From Macrocystis pyrifera (Eukaryota > Sar > Phaeophyceae > Laminariales > Laminariaceae): a stretch of DNA of 64,000 bases. A program made the position numbers and the translations under genes. Below the pieces are notes generated by a model. That model saw only the letters and a list, made by a program, of their open reading frames with translations. It ran no database searches and was not told the DNA's origin. Of the stretch, positions 44,101 to 55,839 are shown piece by piece (the first letter of the stretch is position 1; the number at the start of each line of letters is the position of its first letter). The stretch spans positions 124,001 to 188,000 of the forward strand of contig JASSKH010000046.1 of NCBI GenBank assembly GCA_031763025.1. Reading direction: 5' to 3'.

Positions 44101-45656
44101 TCCATCACATTCATCACTCGTAGAAAAAAACACACCCTAAAAATACCGACTGCTGTCCTCCAGTGTACATCCCTCCGCTTATTCGTGTACCTTCTTGATA
44201 CCGCTTTAGTTTAACCAAGAAATCTACGAGTAGTGGTACTCCAACAATATTGGGTTTTCGAGCTATGTCGGCCAGAAAAGCACTGGGCGAAACGTGCTAC
44301 CCCTCTCGTAGCAAGCGTCGCAAGTGGGAAATCTCCCGATCTCGAGGATGAATGTGGCCGACTGCGACGATAGTCGAGAGGTCAGCGCTTGGATTGCTGT
44401 TAGGGAAGTCCATTCGCGAGCATGCTCATAATAATGAGGTTGATGGCGTTGAAACGTTGCTCTCAGGCAGATTAAGAGAAGGAAGAAAGGAGAGTGACTT
44501 AGGGGGGCGGGGGGATCGGCAACGCAGACCTATGCTGGCTCGTAGCAACGTCAAGAACGTTATGCTTCCAGACGTTTCACGTACAAGGGGCACTATTCTC
44601 AAGAACGTCACGCTTTCAGATGTTCAACGTACTACATACCGTTCTCTAGAAGGAAACTCAATACGACGTGCTATAAAGATATATTCTCGAACGGCTTCTA
44701 TTAATAGGTGTCCCGCCCATTTTCTTGAAATGTTTCGATTCGTATGGATATATCGCCTACATAATTTCGTGTGATATGTTCATCTTTCCGTAGCACTATA
44801 TTCTACTGAGCAAAACGAAGGCAACGATGTTACCAACAAGCGCCTCCGCAGGCTACTGACTGTCTAGTGCTGTAGGGAGTACCCATCACTACCACATGAA
44901 ACATGACGTGCAGAACCCTAGTAGCTACCGTGGCAGGCGTTACTGTTGCTAGGCCACGATTGACGCGTGCGGCGGTCGTGGTAACAAGTCTCCGCCCAAA
45001 CGTCTCCTACGGACCGAGGCCCTGACCATCAAACTGTCCACTATGTCGTTAGATCCGATTGGCATTTTTGGTTTTGCAAATTTACTGTTTCAACATTGCT
45101 TTTCTTTTCGGTAGACACCTAACTAACCCATGGCATATATTGTTGATATTGTTGTGTCTCATCCCACGTTAGGAGTACATACCAGTTTTTGACTCAATTT
45201 TTTTTAATGGTTGAGCTTCCAAAGTAAGCAACCGCCGACTAGAGTGATAAGTGTACACTTGTTTTAGGACCATTTAGCGCACACAAATCCTGGTCGGATT
45301 GCGCAAAAAACAAACTTCTTGCGAGTCATGCCTCAGCGGGTGCTAAATTTTATTGTGAGGAACGCAGAAGTTAAGACATCACCCCTGAAAGGCATTCCCT
45401 AATGTTTTGGGCTTAGCTTATACCCCGGAACATTTTCAAAATGGGTTGCTTTGAGCTCCTATACTACAATCGAGTGAGGAACCTCATGAAACCATGCTGC
45501 TATCCTTGACGTACCACGGGTCTGACGCTTGGTGGCAGATAATCGGTTGAGGATGATTCGGGCAGGCTTCCCACGGCACCCCACTCCACCCTGCCGTAGA
45601 CAATTTGTGCAGGCCAAGGAGTAGGGCTTCTATCGACGTTGCTTTGTCCGGTGAAC

Positions 45657-45659
<3 letters not shown>
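44101..45659. other. spacer with worn repeat modules
   Basis: Carries the GAAACGTGCTACCCCTCTCG / TAGCAAGCGTCGCAAGTGGG module at 44,290-44,330 and a doubled AAGAACGTxA(C/T)GCTTxCAGA piece (44,552 and 44,601). No gene. Confidence 0.45.

Positions 45660-45746
<87 letters not shown>
45660..45746 (+). repeat. poly-C tract, 87 C
   Basis: Longest homopolymer in the window. It lies between ACGTGC and TGCTGACGCGTGCTGCGATG, the reversed form of the CGTAGCAxGCGT module that follows CTACCCC elsewhere, so it expanded from the C-rich part of an old repeat. Length may be an assembly estimate. Confidence 0.9.
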
Positions 45747-45884
45747 TGCTGACGCGTGCTGCGATGGGAATAGACCACCTTCACCAGAACATATTTTTCT
45801 GAGTGCGAGTATTTTCGTGGGCACACAATTACTTAGGGTTATACAAGTATTTTTTGTCATGTAGCAACCTCGGGATGGATGCTT

Positions 45885-45985
45885 ATTTCATCTCAAAATC
45901 AGTTTTCCAGGGATAGCTATAAAGCTCACTCAAGCGAGGAACGCCTCTGAAAGAGTCGAGGGCCACCATACCGTAGTAGCCGTCG
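45885..45985 (-). repeat. U repeat unit, reversed, first block
   Basis: On the minus strand GAGGCGTTCCTCGCTTGAGT, GAGCTTTATAGCTATCCCTG, GAAAACTGATTTTGAG. An open frame across it is fortuitous. Confidence 0.55.
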
Positions 45986-46176
45986 GGGGTATCGTCGGGC
46001 GGTTCTATCTCAGGTATGGTCCATCTCACGGTGGTAGGGGTATAATACATACTGCAGTTTTCGGCTCGACATGGTATGGCCGGGTTAGAGCTCCGCAAAA
46101 CGAAAAAAGGCTTAGTGTACCGGTTAACTAAATACATTTACTCGTGTATAGGTGTGCGACTAGCGCATGAAAGTGT

Positions 46177-46287
46177 TTGTTACGGAGGACCACAGTAAAT
46201 AGCACCTACGGTACACACAAAAAACTACATATTTACCTATTCTTGCTAACAAAAATTGGTCCCATTTACTATGGCCCACCGTAATAG
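46177..46287 (+). mobile_element. MITE family M, copy 12
   Basis: Complete; left flank worn (TG instead of TA). Confidence 0.86.
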
Positions 46288-47129
46288 TCTAGTTGCGCGA
46301 AGAAATCGGTTCGAAGCCAGGTGTAGGAAGAAGCCATATCGAGCTCCTCATGTCTAGAGCTTGGGACCTAAGGCACCACCCCTGTGAGGCATTGCTCTCC
46401 CCGAGCTTCGACAGAGATATTGTACCTTTGTCTGGACAGAGTATTTCCGAGGGAATACCCAGTCGTATTGCTTGATTTTCTTTGTCGTACGGTGTAGACC
46501 TCGTAGGCCATCGACAGTGGTCACCGACTTGAGAGTACAAGTTTCTTTGAAGCTATTTCTGGTAGGTACACAGAGCTCCTCAAGCGAAGGGCCTCGAAAA
46601 TACGAGCGTACTCGAATCTTGATGATCCTGATACCTCCATGCATTGCAACCCGCGTGTAACCTGCAGAATGTTATCGCCTTCCGTCCGCAAGCACCACAG
46701 AGAGAGTCGCCCCCCATACCCTCACGCGTGCTACGATGAGAGGGGTACGTTACGGTCCAAATATCTCTGACTGGCAGGGGGCTCCGGACAGGCACTGACA
46801 ACACTGCACTTGCATCCCATTTGGGTTGCAAATTATTTTTCGTTCACACATACATTACATGTAGGGCATATGAGTGCTTTTCACAGACCCAAGTCGGATT
46901 GGAATACCTATGGAGATTACCGAGATAAGGGGATCAGGAAAAATGAGCGCTAAGGCCCGTCTCGAAAGTCTGCGTCTTACGTAATGAAGCAATACGAACC
47001 GTCGAAATATCTACGGCCGAACATTGTGGAGGAAAATGCTGAGGAGTAATCGAGGAGAGAGACCAAAATTGAGCAGAGACACACATGTGTCAATCAACTT
47101 CACCGGCAATTTATGATCTTGAAAACAAA
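46288..47129. other. spacer, no clear gene
   Basis: CTCACGCGTGCTACGATGAGAG at 46,723 is another reversed repeat module. A Cys-rich minus frame near 46,690 (GACGRKAITFC) has donor-like sites but no other support. Confidence 0.4.
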
Positions 47130-47225
47130 GATGAGGCTATTTAGGTGCTCACTTGAGGAGGTCAACCGATTAAAAAACACTGAGCCATACCGGGGCAACC
47201 CACTACCGTGAGATGGGTCTACATT
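47130..47225 (+). repeat. U repeat unit, second half
   Basis: GTGCTCACTTGAGGAGGTC, AACCGATTAAAAAACACTGAG and CTACCGTGAGATGGGTC. Confidence 0.6.
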
Positions 47226-47704
47226 ACCTTCTTTTTTTGATAAGAAATTCCGGACTGAAGGGGCTTCTGGACTGCGGAAGCAGAGTACCATTTGGTTAGG
47301 AATATAAGGACCGATTTGTCAGCATATGAATACTTGAACGATTGTTATAATCCCACCTAGAGTTGTGCACAACAATATCCTTGCAGTGCAGTTGGGGCTT
47401 TACCAAAGTATTGATAGTCGTGGTATACCTAGTGTTTATCGGGTTAATGTTTCGTTTGTCTCAAAAAAGATAGTCTGGGTAGGGTGTGGGAGAGGCTCAG
47501 AAACAAAAAGTGGATATGCCGGGGGCCGGTCCCCAGACTCGACACGCGGGACACGTACATACTACGTACATGTGTCCTTTGCTGATGTCAGAAAAAAAGA
47601 CGGCATCTTGATTCCTCCTTCCCTTTAATACATACCTCAGCCTTTTTGTGTGGTTTATTGAACTCTATTTACTATTGAATATTTTTCAAAACCTCTTGAC
47701 TTTG

Positions 47705-48000
47705 TAGGGTAATGGCTGGGGAGCCATCCCACGGCAGGGGTACGGCAGAAGTTCCTTAGCCCCTCACATAATGAACTCAATATCTCACCGGAAACAATAC
47801 TTGGAAGAAATTCGTTCGCGCCACCCGACCGGCACTTCTATGCGGTATTAACCATCCTAAAACGAATAGACGGGTAAAACTTTCATCCTCTTGCTATTAA
47901 TAACTGCTGGTTCTTCACTTAAAGGAACTCGATCGGTCAGAAACCGTTACCCCCAAAAAGTGCAACCCCTACCGTAGAACAAACCGAGTATTCAGTACGG
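47705..48000 (+). repeat. U repeat unit, near full length
   Basis: GGAGCCATCCCACGGCAGGGG, CTCACATAATGAACTCAATA, TCTCACCGGAAACAATACTTG, GCGCCACCCGACCGGC, TTCACTTAAAGGAACTCGATC, GGTCAGAAACCGTTACC and CCGTAGAACAAACCGAG. It lines up end to end with the head of L copy 1 (2,400-2,690). Confidence 0.75.
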
Positions 48001-48124
48001 GTATCGACAACGATCTCATCAGCATTGATCTCCCGCGCACTTCCTTCGCGGCTATAGGTAGTCCGCTTTTACAGTCAGTCACCCCGCGCCGGAGAAAAAC
48101 CGCGCGGAGGGCATCTCGAGTTTC

Positions 48125-48222
48125 TGCCCTCCGTTTCGGCCTACTGTAAGGGGTCATTAACACAAGGTGCCTTAATGATCGGCCTACCGTAAGGGGCCAT
48201 TAAAACAAGGTGCCTTAATGAT
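48125..48222 (+). repeat. 46-bp tandem duplication
   Basis: TCGGCCTACTGTAAGGGGTCA followed by TTAACACAAGGTGCCTTAATG is repeated directly with three changes (48,136 and 48,180). Confidence 0.85.
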
Positions 48223-48267
48223 AAGGGAAAAAAATTAAATACGCGGGTTGTTAGGGTTGAAGATTGC

Positions 48268-48370
48268 GATGGGCCATAACAGTCAGGATCCACTATGCAC
48301 ACATAAAACCTCAATATTCCAATATTTTCACTAAGTTTACTTCGTCCTGCTCACCATGTTCCCCCGTAAG
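48268..48370 (+). mobile_element. MITE family M, copy 13 (very worn)
   Basis: Right end GTTCCCCCGTAAG and the ACACATAAAACCTCAATATTC centre are clear; the left end is nearly lost. Confidence 0.6.
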
Positions 48371-48547
48371 AATGTTTTTTTCCCATTTTTTTTTAGAAAA
48401 CACTGCATTCTATAGATTCACGATCTATATTGGGCTACAATAAAGGGGCCCAATAACGCGCGCATAACGCTGAGCAAGGGACTCCAGGTCAACGCCAACT
48501 ATAGTCCCCATGAAAACACGACACAGACAGATCGATCGAAAAAATAA

Positions 48548-48662
48548 GTATTACGGGGGACCATAGTAAATGGGACCAAATAATTGTTTGTAGAAATAGG
48601 GATATGTATATAGGTTTTTGTGTGTACCGTAGGTTCTATTTACTATGGTTTCTCCGTAATAG
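48548..48662 (-). mobile_element. MITE family M, copy 14
   Basis: Minority orientation. A 236-codon plus-strand open frame starts inside its right end (48,620-49,330), but this frame has no codon bias or motif and is not called. Confidence 0.85.
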
Positions 48663-50859
48663 TATTTCTGTGCTGCCCAACCCACCAATTTGCATCTATT
48701 TTGTCCTATTCCGCGTGCCGTCGGTTACCCGACGGTTGGTCTCTTAAACCGATTGGATTCACTTTGCAAGACCTGGGTCCCCCGAGTGGGGCCAAACCTG
48801 ACAATGGACGCGCTGTACCAATGGACGTAAAATCAGGACGCACTCATGGCCTCCCTTTGACGGCGCTTCCGTGTAACGCACAAGACAATATACCCCTTCG
48901 GGCGAATGTCACTGAGACTAGGGCTGTTTCCTCGAACACAGGGAGAGTGAAAACACCGAGAGATGTGCCTGAGAAAAAATACCGACGAGGTCTCTTTCCG
49001 AGGTCGCCTTTTCGTTTATATATTGTGCCCTCCATGTTTAGGGGCGATCGGTCTACGGTAGAAAAACCAGCCCACGGGATGGGTGTGTTGTCTTGCGTGT
49101 TTTATGTGCTGTGCGTACTGTGTCTTGGAGAGCATCTTATGATCGCAGCAATTTTAACGTTGCCGAAACGCATGCACCCAAACAACATGAAGCAAGAAGC
49201 ATTGGATGTAAGTTGGTGGTTCCGCAGAACTACCGACCAGCCTAGATCGCGCGTCCACCAATACTTGCGTTGTTCGTTGGTGACCGAGCAGCTCAGCGTC
49301 GTCTCAACGTTTTGTAGCAGAAGGCTGTAGGTACAAATTGGGCTAAGTTCGTCCTCGCACCGACAACATATTCTCGGAGGTTGATCAAGTCGCTCTAGTC
49401 AGGCCTGACTGAGCACCTCGGTGGTATCTCCTTTGTAAACGAACGCCCGGCGCCTGTTTAGCAAGGCCACGAATCCGACCCGACCGTTGCACCAACGCAA
49501 CAGCAGCGCAACATGGAATCAATGTCCTGGTCTGTGTATGTGACTCTAGAACTCTGATTACTTATACTTTACGTACGTACGTACCGGTCGCGCCCCCCTT
49601 TTGCCATCAGGTGTTTAGTTCTATGAGGCTTACAGTAGATTTTATAGGTACTTTGCTCGCCTTTTACCAGTAGACCAACGGAGCAAGGCGTTAACAACTA
49701 ACTGGTGTCTATCGGCAGGACATGGGTCGTTGGGTCGTGATCTCGAATCTCACGTCCACCATGAAAAATTTTTGCGGGAAAATGGATTTCCTCGTGTCAA
49801 GAATCGGATAAAACATTCTTCCTGGGTCCCCAGATATTGTGAAGAATTGCGGACTAGACACGTACGGCCCCCCGTACGGATACCGAGGACCCTGCTGTTC
49901 CGAAGGGGGAGAGAGAAATATAAGATTATAAGGCTTAGATTGGGTAGGCGAACAGTTAACCTTTTACCAGTAGCCCAACAAACTAATACCACAGGTGCCA
50001 AAAGCATCTAGTCGACGACGCCACAGTGTTAACCGGATGTCAACGCCAGCGGTACGTGTAAGGACCTAGGGACCCACCACTGTTAGCAGGTGATGCGTTT
50101 GGTTCTGCTCTGGTCACTCACACGAGGTGCTTGACGATGCTACTATATGCTGTTTAAAACTTATAGGCTACTGTATTTGATTCTGCCCGCCTCGCATTAT
50201 GTCTTCTGAACCAAGGGGCGCGGCGTTCATCAGAAAAGCAGACAATAACGCCTGCCAGGTATGACGAGGGGGTACTTGCTAAAAAACATAATGCCTTAGT
50301 AGAGCAGCGGAGTTAGCATAACATGAGCCTCGCCGAGTACTACACGTACTACTGTAGCATTTACGTCACGGTTTGACTCTCTGTATGTATGTACGACTAG
50401 GGAATTTTCATTTTCCGAACGACATCACGAGCTTCCGAGAGCGCCTAGCGTGGGGAAGCGCAATTACACGCGAGTCGACCAGGGAAGAAAATGCTGGTTT
50501 ATTCTCGCGACAATGGAACAAGGCGCAAGGCACAAGGCGCGTACCGTATAGTGTTGCGAGGCGGGGAAGAAGAGGCTGCAACGTGATTGATCTCGGATCC
50601 ATGCTATACGATTAGGTTAGCGAGGGAGCAGGAGAAAGAAGAACGAACACATTATATGGGATGAGAAAAATATGAAGTCGGTACGTGGCCTCCACCGAGA
50701 TATGATTATAACCTGTAGAACGCAAGATCGGAGTATCACACGCAGCTTGCAAATATGCTCATTTTTCGACGGAATTTTCGACCTCGCAGACGATTACGAG
50801 GTGTGCGATGTGTTTCAGGTACAAGGCCTATCTGATTGTTTTTGCGTTGTGTGATGTTA
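48663..50859. other. gene-poor spacer
   Basis: Long unbiased open frames only. The piece near 50,720-50,790 resembles 620-680 beside MITE copies 1 and 2. Confidence 0.4.
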
Positions 50860-50970
50860 CTATTACGGGGGGCCATAGTAAATAGGACCAAATATTGTTA
50901 GTAAAAATAGGTAAATATATAGTTTTGTGTGTATCGTAGGTCCTATTAACTATGCCCCCCCCTAATATAG
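50860..50970 (-). mobile_element. MITE family M, copy 15
   Basis: Minority orientation; centre well kept, right end with extra C. Confidence 0.87.
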
Positions 50971-51062
50971 TCTTTGTCCAAGGTATTTGTCCGCCACACA
51001 GTGTTTTGGAGTCCGCCCTGTGACTACGGACTCAGTACCTCGGTGGACGTGCGTCCATGTTA

Positions 51063-51105
51063 GAACAACAACGACAACAACAACAACACCAACAACAACA
51101 AGCGT
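51063..51105 (+). repeat. CAA microsatellite
   Basis: Interrupted CAACAA repeats. Confidence 0.9.
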
Positions 51106-51587
51106 CATCTATTTTCATTATATATATATTATCAGCAAGACACAGAAAAGTTGACCCAGGCTGGACAAAATTTTCTTGTTCAAGGCTGCTGGATGCATTC
51201 ACAATCAACTTGAGTGTAGTGCCTGTCGAATTTCTTAAGGTCCCTCTTATTCTCAGCCTTCCTCTCTTAAGGCTCGTTTTATTTATTCCTGCACGTGTCC
51301 TCTGCCATGGTAGTACAGCATGAAGCACATGAAAATAATGCGACATCTAAGAGGCCCTACCAGGACTTTCTTCAGTGTGTTGTCTATTATGTGCGAGAGA
51401 GGCGTTCAAAAGAGTTCAAATTTGGTGAAGCTTTTAAAAACGGCTCCGTCCGGTGCAAACCTATAAAAATAAGTGAACAAGACGTATGTATGCAAATGGT
51501 GTATGCTAGCGCCAGCAGCAGCAGCTCGGCCATGCAGCTCCCTCGCATCTCCACAGCCCGGCTCTGAAAAATTGGTTTATTAACTTT

Positions 51588-51640
51588 AGCCAAAATCAGG
51601 TGTACCAGGCCACTTTTCGGCCAAAATCAGTTACTACATA
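51588..51640 (+). repeat. inverted repeat R3, left arm
   Basis: GCCAAAATCAGGTGTACCAGG, CCACTTTTCGGCC, AAAATCAGTTAC: reverse complement of 52,554-52,606 at roughly 80 percent. A further AACTGATTTCGGCCAAATTTG lies at 51,760. The pair encloses 1.0 kb with R2 copy 2 inside and may mark a non-autonomous DNA transposon. Confidence 0.6.
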
Positions 51641-51837
51641 CTACGTACTAAAAACACGTACGAATCACACGCTAGGAGCCGGCCAGGCTGACATCGTAAC
51701 TGAGTTTGGCTCGAACTGGCCAGGGTACATCTGAATTTGTCTACTCTGTCTAGCTTTCAACTGATTTCGGCCAAATTTGAGAGGCCATACATCCACTGTT
51801 TTTCCTCTGCGTATGCGTCTGCGGTTCCTCGGTTGCC

Positions 51838-51950
51838 CAAATCTTGTGTATGAACTCCGTACTCGTGCATACATACGCATTTATGCATACATACGTACGC
51901 TCTGTACGTGTACGTGCGTATTTACGCATACATGCTCGTACTTGCGGTAT
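51838..51950 (+). repeat. CATACATACG-rich tract
   Basis: Imperfect CATACATACG/CTGTACGTGTACG repeats over about 100 bp. Confidence 0.6.
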
Positions 51951-52167
51951 ACGGCAAAAATGTCAGGGGACAGCAATTCACTTTCACCCCTTGACATGCC
52001 AGCAAGTTTGCCTCGACTTTCACCAAACTGCCACGTGGTAGGCCTTAGTATGGAACACTCGACCTTTTACACCCTCCCTTGGAAGCGCACGTTTTGCCTT
52101 TTGCTTGACATGTCTCCTGCTATCTTCGATGTACGATGCACTTCATCAGTTAGTTAGTTGTCGTAGG

Positions 52168-52402
52168 ATGTGTGTGTACTTCAGGGCCGTCCGTGAAAAA
52201 GAGAAGACGAGACACACCTGCCACACCCTCAGAGGTCAGAGGTCGGAATGGAAAGCCGTTGCAGCCGTTGTGATTACGTGAGGAAAAAAGAAAATAGTTA
52301 TTTTTTGTCATTTTTTCATTGTTTTTCACTTGGTTCTAGTAACCCCCCCCCTGTCTAGCGAAAGCAACTTATGTGACGGTTCATTTTTTTTTTCCCCGGA
52401 CG
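52168..52402 (-). repeat. dispersed repeat R2, copy 2
   Basis: Reverse complement of 6,632-6,890; the identical 83-bp core is at 52,181-52,263. Confidence 0.8.
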
Positions 52403-52553
52403 CGTCTTGTGTGCTCTGTTTTCTACGGCCCACATCCTAAAGAAAACAAACCAACTCAGATTTCGGAGGCCACACACTACGTTCAGGCGCATTTTTTTTA
52501 ATGGATTTTCATGGACAAAATACCGCTCGTGGCGCGCGTTTTTTTACTTGGTT

Positions 52554-52606
52554 TTATTATGTAACTGATTTCGGCCCAGAAGTGGCCAGATAGGCCTGAT
52601 TTTGCC
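52554..52606 (-). repeat. inverted repeat R3, right arm
   Basis: GTAACTGATTTCGGCCCAGA, AGTGGCCAGATAGGCC, TGATTTTGCCC; partner of 51,588-51,640. Confidence 0.6.
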
Positions 52607-52898
52607 CACAGCCCTTGTCTTCATCATGTTTTTAAGACTGCGAATCTGAAATAAGTGTATGTGTTGGATGGGTGCAGGGAATTGTGGGTGATTTTCATTG
52701 TACACGTATTCAAATATGCATACCATTTGGTGGGACATTCGCGCTGGTGCCCTCGCGTATATTATGCTGGGGGGGCGTATGATGTATGGCACACACGCAT
52801 GTCGAGAGCCTGCTGCTGTTGCTGCCATTGGTGCCACTGCCGTTGGTGCTGCCATTATTGATTGCTGTCATTGCCAGCCGGAGAAACCTTTCTTCTTA

Positions 52899-53009
52899 CT
52901 ATTACGGGGGTACATATTTAATAGGACCTATGGTATACATAAAAACCTATATATTTACCTATTTTTACTAACAAAATTTGGTCCCGTTAACTATGGACCC
53001 CCGTAATAC
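52899..53009 (+). mobile_element. MITE family M, copy 16 (GTTAAC subfamily)
   Basis: Nearly identical to copy 18 (about three differences in 110 bp), so both moved recently. Abuts copy 17. Confidence 0.92.
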
Positions 53010-53115
53010 GACGGGGGGGCATAGTTAATAGGATCTATGGCATAGTTAAATCCAATATATTTACCTATATTTTACTAACAATATTTGGTCCTATATACTA
53101 TGGTCCCCCGTACTG
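53006..53115 (+). mobile_element. MITE family M, copy 17
   Basis: Head-to-tail with copy 16, sharing the TA-containing junction; from a different, older subfamily (right end TATGGTCCCCCG), so this is insertion next to or into an end and not a tandem duplication. Confidence 0.88.
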
Positions 53116-53683
53116 TATTAACAATATATTTTTGTGCTACAAGCAAATTTTAGCGTACGAGCTTCACATGGGCAATATTGCCTATATTCTGGGGAAAAAT
53201 TCGGTGTATGCTCCGCCTACACCCATGGATTATGACCCTGAGAAACATACCTGCTAGTTAACAGACCTCCAACGATGTGAAGTAGTCGATACTGATGTAT
53301 ACTACTGCTGTACAGTACCGGACCCCTCATAAGAAGCAGAAAAGCTGGTCCAAGCTGGATTTCTTACATGAGAATGGGTGCGTTCTGCACTGAATTCAGT
53401 ACAACCATTATCTAATTCCATATGTTCCGGATTAACCTCAGCCTTCCTTCCTTGTTGTTCGTGTTTTGGCATCGGGTGTCCAGCATTCTGGCATTGCTGT
53501 GTGGTTGTGGAACAACGGCGGTGGCGCTTCTTTTCAGCAGTAGCTTCCTGGTGTGTAGGCTTTCATGGTATGGTTTTGTTTCGTGTACCTGTCTTTGGTT
53601 CTCGATGCTGAATACGCCACAAGGAGCATGGTGTATACCTATATATAGTAGAGGTTGATGGGTAGGTTGCCGCTTGTATTGCC

Positions 53684-53825
53684 TATTGACTTGCTAGGCA
53701 CAGATGGAATTCACCAGAATGATAGCGTGCGGCGTAGCAGTGGCGTTGCCGCGGTTGTGCCGGTATTGTTGGCTGGCGCAGCAAGCTCACCGGCACTTCT
53801 AGAGGGGCCACCGCAGTAATGCATG
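53684..53825 (+). repeat. dispersed repeat V, copy 1
   Basis: TTGCTAGGCACAGATGGAATT, CACCAG, TTGTTGGCTGGCGCAGCAAG and CACCGGCACTTCTAGAG match 57,411-57,530. Confidence 0.65.
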
Positions 53826-54195
53826 TAGAATGCTTCGTGGACTGCGGTAAGGGTGCGGGTTGTCGCACGGAGGGGGCTGTCGCTTTTCAGCCGTCGTTTT
53901 CTCGACAACACGGAAAGGTTGCCAACACCGAACAAGGCGTTGTCGGAAAGGCCTACGCAAGAGCCATCCGGGTGTACAATGTTCGACTTTATGTAGCACA
54001 TTTGTGGAGAAAACGGGCACTGAAAAACGATCGCACCCGTATGCGATAACCCGCATCATTGCGGTGAGGAAAAGACTTGTGTGCCGTAGTGCTGACCTCC
54101 CCACGGACATGGCGACGAGCGAGTCTACTCCAAACAGACTTCTCGTGCCCAACTGCGCGGATAGGTTTTCCGCTTTTGAAGCGAAAGGCACATTG

Positions 54196-54320
54196 AATTC
54201 TGGAACAAGACGTGGTGATAATATTAGTAGACGTGTTTTTAGGCGTTGTGAAGGCGCTACCTACTGAGCTACAGGGGTAAAAAATCGATCGATTACCCAG
54301 CCAAAAGGTGATCCTTAAAA
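54196..54320 (-). other. tRNA-like segment 1 (A box only)
   Basis: On the minus strand ACCCCTGTAGCTCAGTAGGT, then AGCGCCTTCAC: a textbook tRNA 5' half with A box TAGCTCAGTAGG. No proper B box or T arm follows. The 5' flank (GGCTGGGTAATCGATCGAT) matches the one at segment 2. Confidence 0.45.
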
Positions 54321-54474
54321 GACTCTGCCCCCCTCTGAACGGCGGAATCTTCGGGGCGTCGGTACCGTATTCGGCCGTTCGCTGACCTACCGGTTTCCTT
54401 TCAATACCTGGGGAACCAAGGAGGGGAAGCATGTTTTTAGAGACCGCACGCACAAGCGCTTCTGTTAAAGAAAC

Positions 54475-54592
54475 GTTCGGAGTGAGATTCGAACCCGTGT
54501 TCTCGATGATGCCATATGTGAAGGTGTTACCCACTGATCTATAGGGGTAAAAGATCGATAAATCACCCAGCCCATGTTGATCCTAATAACAG
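54475..54592 (-). other. tRNA-like segment 2 (A and B boxes)
   Basis: On the minus strand ACCCCTATAGATCAGTGGGT, AACACCTTCACATATGGC, then CACGGGTTCGAATCTCAC. B box GGTTCGAATCT and a near A box are correctly spaced. D and acceptor stems do not pair well, so it is a tRNA pseudogene or the head of an old SINE. Lies 280 bp from segment 1 in the same direction. Confidence 0.5.
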
Positions 54593-55744
54593 CGTTGAAC
54601 CTTTGTTTCCCGGATGTGGCAAACGTTGGACGAAAACAAAAATACAATATATGCGTTGTACGGGGTGTCACTGTCAGAGAAATAACGTATTACACGTTTT
54701 TTTTGTCAAGTTTTTGTTTTAAAACGATCCTTACACGTTCGTCCATAGAGGTTCACTCGGATGACACATACCGGTGCCTACAGTGGCGGTATACCTGGAG
54801 AGCAATCGCTCGTTCGATCGTACGGCAGCAGTCGAAGTCAGTATGTTGTTGTTATTATCTGACTATCTCATCGCGAAAATGCAGTCCGTGCTCAGAGGAC
54901 AGGCAAAACTCTGGAGTGGAATATTACATTCAGGCAAAAGAATGCCTCATAGGCAAAACATTTGAAAACAAACGATAAGAAAGGGGGGAAAAAAGGATAA
55001 TGCTGTACACATACTGCGAAAACCGCAACGAAATCGTGTAGCTCCGACACAAAGGAAGAATGATACCTGGTGCCATCTTATCAGCACACGTTCGTGCGTA
55101 TCGCATTCGTATGATGCGCTGTATCTACGAGTTACCATAGAAGCCGCGACGACAGAGCATACTGATACCTACGTGAGAGGAGACAGAACATTCTTCGTAC
55201 AGCCCCGCGACAAATAAATCTCATCTAAGAAGGGTATAACATAGTAATAAGCCTCCGTTTTCGGGGAGGACTTTACGATAATAGGATTTCTAAAACATCC
55301 TTTGCGGCGAGCGCTGCACTAAATCATCCATAATGACCTACGGTACGCTCAACGATGTTCGCAACGATGGCGTCATGCTTAGTTTCTGCGTCTCGCCCCG
55401 CAGATTACATGTTCATTGCGCGCGGTCTCTGGCGGGCACGTACGACCGTAAACCGTGAAAACAGACAAAAGGAATGGTCTCAACGGGATCTAGACTCAAC
55501 ACCGTTCATTTTGGTTTGTTTTCGTTTCCGGCGCCACCTACTCCCCCTACCTCTTATCTCCGTGTTACAAGGGTATGTAGTTAGCCTACTCACCATCTAC
55601 CATGTACCAGGTACCTCACTGCACATGACATTGGTTCCCAGTGTGTGCCTCGTAATAAAGAGTGGAAATATAAATTTGCACGAGGTGGTCCACAGATATA
55701 GGCAGATCGAATATTAATGGAATGCGAAAAGAAAACATCAGGTG
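54593..55744. other. spacer, nothing recognised
   Basis: Open frames at 54,574-54,978 and 55,355-55,717 are unbiased and motif-free. Confidence 0.4.
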
Positions 55745-55747
55745 CAC

Positions 55748-55830
55748 ACTAGTAGAGTATTTGGGGATCGTAAATATGTACACTACGTACAGTAGAGTAC
55801 TTGGGGATCGTAACTATAATATATACATAT
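55748..55830 (+). repeat. 41-bp tandem duplication
   Basis: AGTAGAGTATTTGGGGATCG, TAAATATGTACACTACGTAC is followed directly by a second, slightly changed unit. Confidence 0.8.
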
Positions 55831-55839
55831 ACACTGCGT

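Noticed and set aside
45883-46137. Minus-strand frame with PEIEPPDDTPDGYYGMVALD
   Set aside because: Half of it is a reversed U repeat; no splice sites.
48620-49330. 236-codon plus-strand open frame
   Set aside because: Starts inside a MITE, has no codon bias, motif or splice context; length alone is not enough at this base composition.
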